Part shown: piece by piece, positions 1 to 5,100 of the stretch | Layout: every line of letters starts with the position of its first letter | How positions within the stretch are numbered: position 1 is the first letter of the stretch | From: a bacterium | GTDB taxonomy: Bacteria > Actinomycetota > Acidimicrobiia > Acidimicrobiales > Bin134 | Length of the DNA stretch: 5,590 bases | Assembly: GCA_028820035.1 (NCBI GenBank) | Contig: JAPPKI010000027.1 | Span: 2,806-8,395 of the forward strand | Direction: 5' to 3' | Translations under genes and position numbers: made by a program | Notes under the pieces: generated by a model | Databases searched by the model: none | Seen by the model: only the letters and a program-made list of their open reading frames with translations | What the model was told of the DNA's origin: nothing

Positions 1-30
1 GGCTACGCCTCGGTGCCGATCGTCTTCTGA
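1..30 (+). CDS. possible C-terminal tail of an upstream gene (partial)
   Basis: Frame 1 reads nine codons (GYASVPIVF) and then TGA at 28-30. This would be the last residues of a gene entering from the left and converging on the P450 gene, whose stop lies 7 bp away. The tail is too short to assign to a family. Frame 3 is also open here, to a TAG at 37-39, so the frame choice is a guess based on the hydrophobic, family-like ending and the tight convergent spacing. Confidence 0.25.
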   Translation, partial: GYASVPIVF

Positions 31-37
31 CTGCCCG

Positions 38-1237
38 CTAGGCCAAGGCCACCGGAAGGCGGCTCAGGCCCCTCAGGGTGATCCGGGGCTTCCAGGGAGG
101 GTCGTCTTCGGTCGGGGTCCAGGTTTCGAAGCGGTCGAGCAGGCCAGCCAGCACCACTTGGCCTTCCAGGCGGGCCAGCGAGGCCCCCAGGCAATAGTGG
201 ATGCCCGAGCCGAACGACAGCAGCGGCGTCTCCTGTCGCCCGATGTCGAACCGGTTGGGATCGTCCATTACGTCGGGGTCGCGGTTGGCCGCCCCCAAGA
301 GCATGAGCACCATGCTTCCCTTGGCGATGGAGTGTCCGCCGATCTCCACGTCTTCGAAGGTGTAGCGGGCGTCCACCTGTACCGGAGGCTGATAGCGCAG
401 CACCTCGTCCACTGCGCCGGGCACCAGCGACTGATCAGCGCGCAGCCGAGCCAATTGGTCGGGATGCTGAATGAGGGTGTGGACCATGTTGCCGATCAGG
501 TTGGTGGTGGTCTCGAACCCGGCCGCGTAGATCAACGACAACGTGAGTCCGATCTCTCTCTGGGTGAGCCGGTCTTCGCCGTCGCTGGCCGCAATCAGCG
601 CTGAGAGCAGGTCGTTACACGGCTCGGCCCGTCGCTGATCGATCAGGCCGTCGAAGTACGCCTTCACCTTGACTCCGGAGGCCTCGGCCTGCTCCTGGTC
701 CTGGAGGCTTTGGTTCGGCTCGAGGGTGCCGGCCAGATCCGACACCAGCGGCCGCAGCCAGTCGCGGTCGGCCCGAGGAACCCCCACCAGCTCGCTGATG
801 ACGTTGGCCGGCAACGGAAAGGCCAGCTGATCGATCAGGTCTCCCCCGCCGGAAGAGGCCAGCGAATCCAGAAGCTCGTCGGTCATCTCCCCCACCGCCG
901 ACCGCAGCCCCTCCACCCGTCGGGGGGTGAAAGCCCTGCTGACCAGCGACCGCAGTCGAGTGTGGTCAGGCGGGTTCAAGAACAGGAAGGTTCGCTCTTC
1001 GTTGGGAGTCCGCACTCTCTCTGCAGTGAGCGTCGGAACCTCGTCCCCGGGCTCGGCATTGCCCATCCGGGGATCCCTCAGCGCCATCCGGCAGTCCTCG
1101 TAGCGAGTGAGGACCCAATAGTCGGCGAAGCTCAGCTTGTAAACGGGCGCCGTCTCCCGCAGCTCCCGCAGCAACGGGTAGGGATCGGCGTAAACCTCCG
1201 GATCGGTGACGATCCGAAGCAGCAGCTCGTCGCTCAC
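38..1237 (-). CDS. cytochrome P450 (soluble bacterial class)
   Basis: This encodes a full-length 399-residue P450, the usual size of soluble bacterial CYPs, with no signal peptide or membrane anchor. It would insert one oxygen atom from O2 into an organic substrate, taking electrons from a separate ferredoxin and reductase not encoded here. Visible motifs are a C-helix HTRLR at 92-96, the I-helix oxygen-activation motif AGFETT at 239-244, the ExxR pair E278/R281, and the haem loop FGSGIHYCLG at 342-351 with Cys349 as the thiolate ligand. The start is GTG, overlapping the TGA of the upstream SDR gene (GTGA). No Shine-Dalgarno precedes it, so translation is probably coupled to the SDR. The SDR partner suggests a pathway in which a hydroxylated product is oxidised or an alcohol is processed. 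Family assignment is certain; the substrate cannot be read from the sequence. Confidence 0.96.
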   Translation of the reverse strand: MSDELLLRIVTDPEVYADPYPLLRELRETAPVYKLSFADYWVLTRYEDCRMALRDPRMGNAEPGDEVPTLTAERVRTPNEERTFLFLNPPDHTRLRSLVSRAFTPRRVEGLRSAVGEMTDELLDSLASSGGGDLIDQLAFPLPANVISELVGVPRADRDWLRPLVSDLAGTLEPNQSLQDQEQAEASGVKVKAYFDGLIDQRRAEPCNDLLSALIAASDGEDRLTQREIGLTLSLIYAAGFETTTNLIGNMVHTLIQHPDQLARLRADQSLVPGAVDEVLRYQPPVQVDARYTFEDVEIGGHSIAKGSMVLMLLGAANRDPDVMDDPNRFDIGRQETPLLSFGSGIHYCLGASLARLEGQVVLAGLLDRFETWTPTEDDPPWKPRITLRGLSRLPVALA

Positions 1238-2151
1238 GGCCGGGGGCTGTGGACTCGGCCAAAGGTGTAGGCATCAGGCCAGCCCCTCTCGGAGAGGTTG
1301 GCCTCTTGACGGGCGATGGCCGTGGGGATGTCGCCCGGTTGCCAGCCGTCCACCAGCGATTCGCCCATCAGGTCGCGCACCGGCCGGTTGAGTTCCACCA
1401 GTAGTTGCAGGCTGAAGGCAATGCGGCCGGTGAGCACATCGGGATCGCCGGCGAGCAGGGCCAGGGAGGCCTCGGCCATAGTGTCCAGCGGCTCGAACAT
1501 GTCCTCGTCGATCCAGCCGGCCTCGACCAATATCGGGGTGGCGATGGCCGCCTGGGGGGTGAGGGCGTTCACCGACACCCCCTGCCCTTCACACTCGCTG
1601 GCGGCGGACACAGTCAGCTTGTTCAGTGCCGCCTTGGGGGCCCCGTAGACGAAGCCGGCTTTTGAGGGTTTGCTGGTGGGAAATGGCGGGCCGGGCGGCA
1701 ACTCCGCTGAGAAGGTAGTGAGGTTCAATATTGAGCCGCTCCCCCGCTCTCGCATCCCGCCGACCACGGCCTTCATCAGCTCCCACGGCGCCCACAGATT
1801 CACTTGCAGGCTCAGCTCGAGCTGTTTGGAAGTGACTTCCTCGAACGGGTGGTACCCGCCGAAGGCGGCGTTGTTCACCAGGATGTCGATAGGCCCGAAC
1901 GCCTCCTCAGTCTTGGGCACCAGTTGGGTGCGGGCGCCCGACGGATCGCTGAGGTCTGACGGGAGCACCAGGCACTCCCCGCCGAACGATTCGATGCGCT
2001 CTTTGGTGGTGGCCAAGCCCTGTTCATCACGGGCGGTGATTGCCACTCGGGCCCCTTCGGCGGCCAGACGCAAAGCGATCGCCGTGCCCGTGCCACCCTT
2101 GCTCGCGCCGGTGACCAGCGCAACCTTGCCGTCGGCGGCCCGTTCTGCCAT
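1234..2151 (-). CDS. short-chain dehydrogenase/reductase (SDR)
   Basis: This is an NAD(P)-dependent oxidoreductase with a Rossmann fold, 305 residues long. The nucleotide-binding glycine loop is TGASKGGTG (14-22), one residue longer than the common TGxxxGxG spacing. Other marks are the acidic D66 region, NNAA at 93-96, a candidate catalytic Ser148 in TTFSAE, and the catalytic YxxxK pair Y169/K173. About 60 residues extend past the core (SLVDGW to the C-terminus), and a proline-rich insert (152-163) lies between Ser and Tyr. The ATG at 2151 is chosen because GGGAAGG sits 7 nt upstream and the Rossmann core begins at once. A longer reading to 2262 would overlap the divergent gene. It is the first gene of an operon with the P450 and probably acts on the same substrate or product. 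Whether NAD or NADP is used is not clear. Confidence 0.94.
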   Translation of the reverse strand: MAERAADGKVALVTGASKGGTGTAIALRLAAEGARVAITARDEQGLATTKERIESFGGECLVLPSDLSDPSGARTQLVPKTEEAFGPIDILVNNAAFGGYHPFEEVTSKQLELSLQVNLWAPWELMKAVVGGMRERGSGSILNLTTFSAELPPGPPFPTSKPSKAGFVYGAPKAALNKLTVSAASECEGQGVSVNALTPQAAIATPILVEAGWIDEDMFEPLDTMAEASLALLAGDPDVLTGRIAFSLQLLVELNRPVRDLMGESLVDGWQPGDIPTAIARQEANLSERGWPDAYTFGRVHSPRP

Positions 2152-2158
2152 AGCCTTG

Positions 2159-2165
2159 CCTTCCC
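2159..2165 (-). promoter_or_regulatory. ribosome binding site of the SDR gene
   Basis: On the minus strand GGGAAGG lies 7 nt before the ATG at 2151. It fixes this start rather than the longer in-frame reading. Confidence 0.7.
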
Positions 2166-2172
2166 GTGAGAA

Positions 2173-2201
2173 ATTATCTGCGAGCCTAGGACTACTAGCG
2201 A
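2173..2201 (-). promoter_or_regulatory. candidate promoter of the SDR-P450 operon
   Basis: The minus strand carries GATAAT (2178-2173), 5 of 6 to the sigma-70 -10 consensus. Seventeen bases upstream is TCGCTA (2201-2196), 3 of 6 to the -35 consensus. A start near 2166 would leave a leader of about 15 nt beginning at the Shine-Dalgarno. The AT-rich patch stands out in GC-rich surroundings. The -35 is poor, so this is a prediction only. Confidence 0.4.
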
Positions 2202-2202
2202 C

Positions 2203-2943
2203 GTGACTGAGAAGCAACGCCCACGCCAATCCCTCTCCCTGCTGCACACGTCGGACTGCCACCTGGGCACCTCACCAGCCCGACGGCAAGAAGCCGCCTT
2301 TGCCGCCGCCATGGATCTGGCCATCTCTGAGGAGGTGGACGCAGTCATCATCTCCGGAGACCTGTTCGACCACAATCGGGTGGGCGACGACGTGCTGAGC
2401 TGGGCCGCCGATCAACTGGCCCGGCTGTCGTGCCCGGCGGTGATGATCGCCGGCAATCACGACGCCCACCCGGAATCGTCGGTGCTCCACCGTTTCAGCC
2501 CCCACATCCAAGACCTCCCGATCACCATCCTCGATTCCCTCGAGGGAACCACCACTCACCTCCCCGAGCTGGATCTCACCGTCTGGGGCAAGTCGATGGA
2601 CGACCACCATCCCGGTTTCCACCCCCTCGACAGACTCCCGGACCGCCCGGACAGCGGTTGGTGCATAGCCATGGGCCATGGATTGGTCATGCCCGACGAA
2701 ACGCCGTCTTACCGCTCATCCCCCATCTACCCCAGCCATCTCGATGCCCTCGACTGGGACTACGTCGCCCTCGGCCACATCCACCGCCACATGGTGATCC
2801 GCGAATCACCTTCGGTGGTCGCCTACTCCGGCGCCACCGCGGAATCACTGGAAGGCGATCCCGCCGTGCTGCTCGTCACCCTAGACCCCGACTCCGGCGT
2901 CTCCCTCACCCTCCGCGAGCTAAAGCCCAGTCCCGTCGCTTAG
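2203..2943 (+). CDS. SbcD/Mre11-like metallophosphoesterase, short form
   Basis: This encodes a 246-residue calcineurin-like metallophosphoesterase resembling the nuclease domain of SbcD/Mre11/YkuE-type proteins. All five metal and catalytic blocks are present: DxH (D18, H20), GD (52-53) in SGDLFDHN, GNHD (84-87), GH (158-159) and GHIH (191-194). The two-metal site should therefore hydrolyse phosphoesters. The protein ends soon after the last motif and lacks the extra C-terminal region of full SbcD proteins, which are commonly well over 300 residues. No SbcC-like ATPase follows in the window. The GTG at 2203 is the first start in the frame that keeps the N-terminal beta strand (LSLLHTSDCH). 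There is no good Shine-Dalgarno. The substrate could be DNA ends or a small phosphodiester. The family is secure, the role is not. Confidence 0.88.
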   Translation: MTEKQRPRQSLSLLHTSDCHLGTSPARRQEAAFAAAMDLAISEEVDAVIISGDLFDHNRVGDDVLSWAADQLARLSCPAVMIAGNHDAHPESSVLHRFSPHIQDLPITILDSLEGTTTHLPELDLTVWGKSMDDHHPGFHPLDRLPDRPDSGWCIAMGHGLVMPDETPSYRSSPIYPSHLDALDWDYVALGHIHRHMVIRESPSVVAYSGATAESLEGDPAVLLVTLDPDSGVSLTLRELKPSPVA

Positions 2944-3030
2944 CCTCTCAGCATCAATCCGACGATCCTCTACCTGCGGCGTTCCCGGATTTTCCGGTCC
3001 ATCACAGCAGCGGACATCGCCGCCGTCATA

Positions 3031-3258
3031 GTGCTCGCAGCTTGGCCCGAAGGACTGGGCGTACTCGCCGCCTTTTTGGTGCTCGTCGCCGTGTTCGGCA
3101 CTGTCTATGTTGGCTTCGAGAAATGGTGCCAGCACAGAGGCTGGGGCGAGCTGTCGGACTATCCCGAGGCCCGCCAACAAAAGCATCTGCGCTGGCTGTT
3201 GAACTTCTCCGCTCACGGCCTCATCAACATCCTCTTAATCAGGGCATTGGACTGGTAG
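3031..3258 (+). CDS. small putative membrane protein, unknown function
   Basis: From GTG 3031 this reads 75 residues. A strongly hydrophobic stretch (about residues 9-29, LGVLAAFLVLVAVFGTVYVGF) is followed by a basic and aromatic region and a second, weaker hydrophobic segment near the C-terminus (LINILLI). The frame stays open upstream to the TAG of the preceding gene at 2941-2943. The codons just before the GTG read ADIAAVIV and would make a helical hairpin with the stretch after them. The true start may therefore lie upstream, for example at CTG 2974 (99 aa). No ATG or TTG exists there and no Shine-Dalgarno supports either choice. The antisense reading (3216-2920) looks less protein-like. 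I do not recognise the family. It may be co-transcribed with the metallophosphoesterase. Confidence 0.5.
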   Translation: MLAAWPEGLGVLAAFLVLVAVFGTVYVGFEKWCQHRGWGELSDYPEARQQKHLRWLLNFSAHGLINILLIRALDW

Positions 3259-3279
3259 GCCTTCCGAGAGCGCCAACAG

Positions 3280-3308
3280 ATGAAATCTGGTATCTGATCG
3301 GATACCAT
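3280..3308 (+). promoter_or_regulatory. candidate leaderless promoter of the XRE-nucleotidyltransferase cassette
   Basis: TACCAT (3303-3308) fits the TANNNT -10 pattern and ends exactly 7 nt before the ATG at 3316, so the transcript would begin at or next to the start codon. ATGAAA (3280-3285) matches the -35 consensus at 4 of 6 positions with a 17-bp spacer. The absence of any Shine-Dalgarno before 3316 agrees with leaderless translation, which is common in actinobacteria. Confidence 0.5.
3288..3307 (+). promoter_or_regulatory. palindromic operator, probably for the XRE regulator
   Basis: TGGTATCTGATCGGATACCA is a 20-bp inverted repeat in which 9 of 10 base pairs are symmetric; only T3295/G3300 break it. 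It fills most of the -35/-10 spacer and most of the -10 of the predicted promoter. A dimeric helix-turn-helix protein bound here would block RNA polymerase. The position directly before the regulator's own gene suggests autorepression, as known for XRE antitoxins. The symmetry is seen directly; the binding is inferred. Confidence 0.6.
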
Positions 3309-3315
3309 TTGTTCT

Positions 3316-3627
3316 ATGAATGCGGCCGAGGTGATCCGCACTGTTCGATTACGAGCGGATCTCACGCTGCGGGCGCTGGCCGCCCGGGCTGGCACCTCCC
3401 ACTCAGCGATCGCCGCCTATGAGTCGGGAGCCAAGACCCCGTCGGCCTCCACCCTCGACCGCATTGTTCAAGCGGCGGAGTTCGCCCTCGACCGGGAGCT
3501 CAGCCCCAGGATGCAGGGCGACGACCAGCTCGACAGAGGCACCGAGCTGGCAGTTGTCATTGAATTGGCCGCTGAGTTTCCTGCCCGCCACTCCCCGACA
3601 CTCAAGTTTCCCGTGTTTGGACGATGA
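3316..3627 (+). CDS. XRE-family helix-turn-helix regulator, likely antitoxin
   Basis: This is a 103-residue protein. Residues about 5-56 form a Cro/C1-type DNA-binding domain: VIRTVRLRADLTLRALAARAG is helices 1-2, and TSHSAIAAYESGAKTPS carries the recognition helix with the family-typical YESG(x)xxPS turn. The remaining 45 residues are charged and then hydrophobic (LAVVIELAAEFPARHSP) and may contact the partner protein. Its TGA overlaps the ATG of the nucleotidyltransferase gene (ATGA at 3624-3627), so the two are translationally coupled in the antitoxin-first order typical of toxin-antitoxin pairs. It probably represses its own promoter through the palindrome at 3288-3307. The regulator reads intact. 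The antitoxin role is inferred from its neighbour. Confidence 0.87.
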   Translation: MNAAEVIRTVRLRADLTLRALAARAGTSHSAIAAYESGAKTPSASTLDRIVQAAEFALDRELSPRMQGDDQLDRGTELAVVIELAAEFPARHSPTLKFPVFGR

Positions 3628-4156
3628 AGCTGGTCGAGCAAGTCGTCGACCTTCATCGGGCTTTGGACGACGCCGACATTCCCCACGCTTTTGGCGGCGC
3701 CCTAGCTCTGGCCTGGTGCACTCAGCAAGCCATAGGCACCATCGACATCGACTTAAATCTTTTTGTCAATGTCGATGAGATCGAGCGAGCGCTGGCCGCC
3801 CTCCCCGAAGGCATATCGATTTCTGAAGCCAACCGGCGCGAGCTGGAACCGACGGTCAGAGCCGTCTGTGGTGGGGCGCCACGCCAGTGGACGTCTTCTT
3901 CAACACCACACCCTTCCACGAGGCCGCCGCCAGCCGAGCCCGAATCGAGCAATTCGGCGGCGCCGCGATCCCCTTTCTCGCATGCCGCGACCTAGCCGTA
4001 TTCAAGGCTTTCTTCGACCGAACGAGAGACTGGGCCGACCTTGAGGACATGAACTCTGCTGGCACGCTCGACCATGAAGCCGTGCTCGGCGTGCTCGTCC
4101 GCTACCTCGGCGGCGAAGACACCCGAATCGCCCGCCTCCGAGCCCTCGCCGAATAG
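3624..4156 (+). pseudogene. AbiEii/MenT-like nucleotidyltransferase toxin, frameshifted
   Basis: Two overlapping frames together encode one nucleotidyltransferase. Frame A (ATG 3624 to about 3848) gives residues 1-75 with the core motif GG (24-25) and DxD (D41, D43) in TIDIDLNLF. Frame B (from about 3851 to TAG 4154) gives DGQSRLWWGATPVDVFF, which carries the third acidic residue, and then K-x-F-F-x-R-x-R-D-W-A-D-L-E-D-M, the conserved C-terminal K/R/D motif. One missing base near the CC at 3849-3850 explains the break. Restoring it yields 177 residues reading through ELEPDGQSR. As written, frame A ends at TAG 3993-3995 with a meaningless Ser/Pro-rich tail (123 aa). Family members transfer nucleotides to RNA, MenT to tRNA ends, and act as toxins. 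In the family's usual R-x-T-x-D-I-D pattern, the Arg appears to be Ile here. Either a decayed gene or a sequencing indel fits. Confidence 0.82.
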
Positions 4157-4169
4157 TGGTCGGGTTGGC

Positions 4170-5033
4170 TTAGGGCTTACCCACGCCAGGGACGGTGACG
4201 TCGGTGGCGTAGATGGAGCCGGTTTTGGCCGCGGTGACCACTTCTCTCTTCCAGTCGTCGGCGGCGCAGATAAGGAGGGTGCGGCGGTCGTCACCACCCA
4301 GCACGCAGGCCACCGGGACTTTGGGGGCCATGTCATAGGAGTCGGTTACCTCGCCGCCGGGCAGCACCCGGAACACTCGAAGGCCCAGAGGATCGGCCAC
4401 CCACACCGCGCCTTCGGCGTCGAGGCAGATGCCATCGGGCGGAGCTACCGGCAGCTTGTCCGACTCGGGCACCAACTCGGCAAAGACCCGGCGGTTGGAC
4501 AGGGTGCCATCGGCGGCCACATCAAACGCGGTGAGGCGGGAGGCGGCGCTCTCAGCCACGATCAGCGTCTCCTCATCGGGGGTCAGGATGTGGCCGTTGG
4601 GGGCCTCCATCTCGGGCGCGCCCACGCTCACCGATCCTTCGGGAGTCACCCGGAAGGTCTGGCCGGTGAACCGATCACCCCCAGCGTGAATCCTCTGGCC
4701 CATGTCGCCGATGTAGGCGGTGCCGTCGGAGCGCACGATCATGTCGTTGATGTCGCCGATGGCCAGCGGCGACAGATCGGCGTGCTCGACCATCGACCCA
4801 TCGGGCTCTTGGCGCAACAGCTTCTGGGTGGACATGGCCACCACCAACAGCCGACCGTCGGGCAGCCAGCCCAGCCCCGAGGGGTCGTCCCAATCGACCA
4901 CCGCCACGGTTTCAGCGTTTCCGTCCAGGTCGGTGCGGATCACCCGATGGGCGTGCATGTCGGAGAACCACAGTGCGCCGTCACGCCATCGGGGTCCCTC
5001 GGAGAAGTTGAGCCCGTCCAAGATCGTGCGCAT
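4170..5033 (-). CDS. SMP-30/gluconolactonase/LRE-family protein
   Basis: This is a 287-residue six-bladed beta-propeller of the SMP-30/gluconolactonase family, metal-dependent hydrolases that open sugar or other lactones. Expected site residues are in place: E12 in FSEGPRW, N96 in GDINDM, N146 in APNGHIL and D200 in PPDGICLD. Repeated blade motifs such as DG(x)xxWF(S/A)D, DGTAYIGD and EGAVWVADP recur along the chain. There is no signal peptide, so it is probably cytoplasmic. The ATG at 5033 is preferred over the in-frame ATG at 5048 because a perfect AGGAGG sits 6 nt before it, while the upstream ATG overlaps that site. The gene is divergent from the dioxygenase at 5084 and ends 13 bp from the end of the nucleotidyltransferase. 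Its substrate cannot be told; many members have been annotated as gluconolactonases without proof. Confidence 0.92.
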   Translation of the reverse strand: MRTILDGLNFSEGPRWRDGALWFSDMHAHRVIRTDLDGNAETVAVVDWDDPSGLGWLPDGRLLVVAMSTQKLLRQEPDGSMVEHADLSPLAIGDINDMIVRSDGTAYIGDMGQRIHAGGDRFTGQTFRVTPEGSVSVGAPEMEAPNGHILTPDEETLIVAESAASRLTAFDVAADGTLSNRRVFAELVPESDKLPVAPPDGICLDAEGAVWVADPLGLRVFRVLPGGEVTDSYDMAPKVPVACVLGGDDRRTLLICAADDWKREVVTAAKTGSIYATDVTVPGVGKP

Positions 5034-5039
5034 CAGGTG

Positions 5040-5045
5040 CCTCCT
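5040..5045 (-). promoter_or_regulatory. ribosome binding site of the SMP-30 gene
   Basis: The minus strand reads AGGAGG, then 6 nt, then ATG at 5033. This perfect site decides between two in-frame ATGs 15 nt apart. Confidence 0.85.
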
Positions 5046-5072
5046 CATCGGCTTGCGTGCTGACGAGATGGC

Positions 5073-5100
5073 ACAATAGCCCTATGAGCGTGACTCTCAC
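5073..5100 (-). promoter_or_regulatory. candidate promoter of the SMP-30 gene
   Basis: The minus strand has TATTGT (5078-5073; 4 of 6, fits TANNNT) with GTGAGA (5100-5095; 4 of 6 to the -35) at a 16-bp spacing. A start near 5066 would give a leader of about 33 nt containing the AGGAGG. The -35 would lie within the first codons of the divergent dioxygenase gene. Predicted from consensus only. Confidence 0.35.

Noticed and set aside
710..1270. 186-codon open frame antisense to the P450
   Set aside because: There are no recognisable motifs, and the opposite strand encodes a P450 intact over this whole stretch.
2152..2262. N-terminal extension of the SDR to 2262
   Set aside because: It would overlap the start of the divergent phosphoesterase by 60 bp, adds no family sequence, and ignores the Shine-Dalgarno and ATG at 2151.
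2985..2997. CCGGA-TTT-TCCGG hairpin after the phosphoesterase as a terminator
   Set aside because: The stem has only five base pairs and no T run follows, so it is weak evidence for termination.
2430..3422. 330-codon open frame on the plus strand across the phosphoesterase, membrane ORF and XRE gene
   Set aside because: Its product is Arg/Pro/His-rich with no motifs. It overlaps a metallophosphoesterase with all catalytic motifs in another frame, so it is a GC-rich shadow.
3843..3855. Programmed -1 ribosomal frameshift in the nucleotidyltransferase
   Set aside because: The junction (GGAACCGACG) is not an X-XXY-YYZ slippery heptamer, and I see no obvious downstream stem. A simple one-base deletion or sequencing indel is more economical.
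3887..4156. Separate 89-aa gene starting at GTG 3887
   Set aside because: Its frame encodes family sequence upstream of the GTG (DGQSRLWWGATP), so the GTG is an internal Val codon of the broken nucleotidyltransferase.
4167..4179. Tandem GGCTTA repeat between the convergent genes
   Set aside because: Two six-base copies partly within the last codons of the SMP-30 gene are expected by chance, and no terminator structure is visible.
5034..5048. Upstream ATG start for the SMP-30 gene
   Set aside because: This ATG overlaps the AGGAGG that is well spaced for the ATG at 5033, and it has no ribosome binding site of its own.
4074..5063. 329-codon open frame antisense to the SMP-30 gene
   Set aside because: It is a Gly/His/Gln-rich shadow of a well-supported beta-propeller protein on the other strand.
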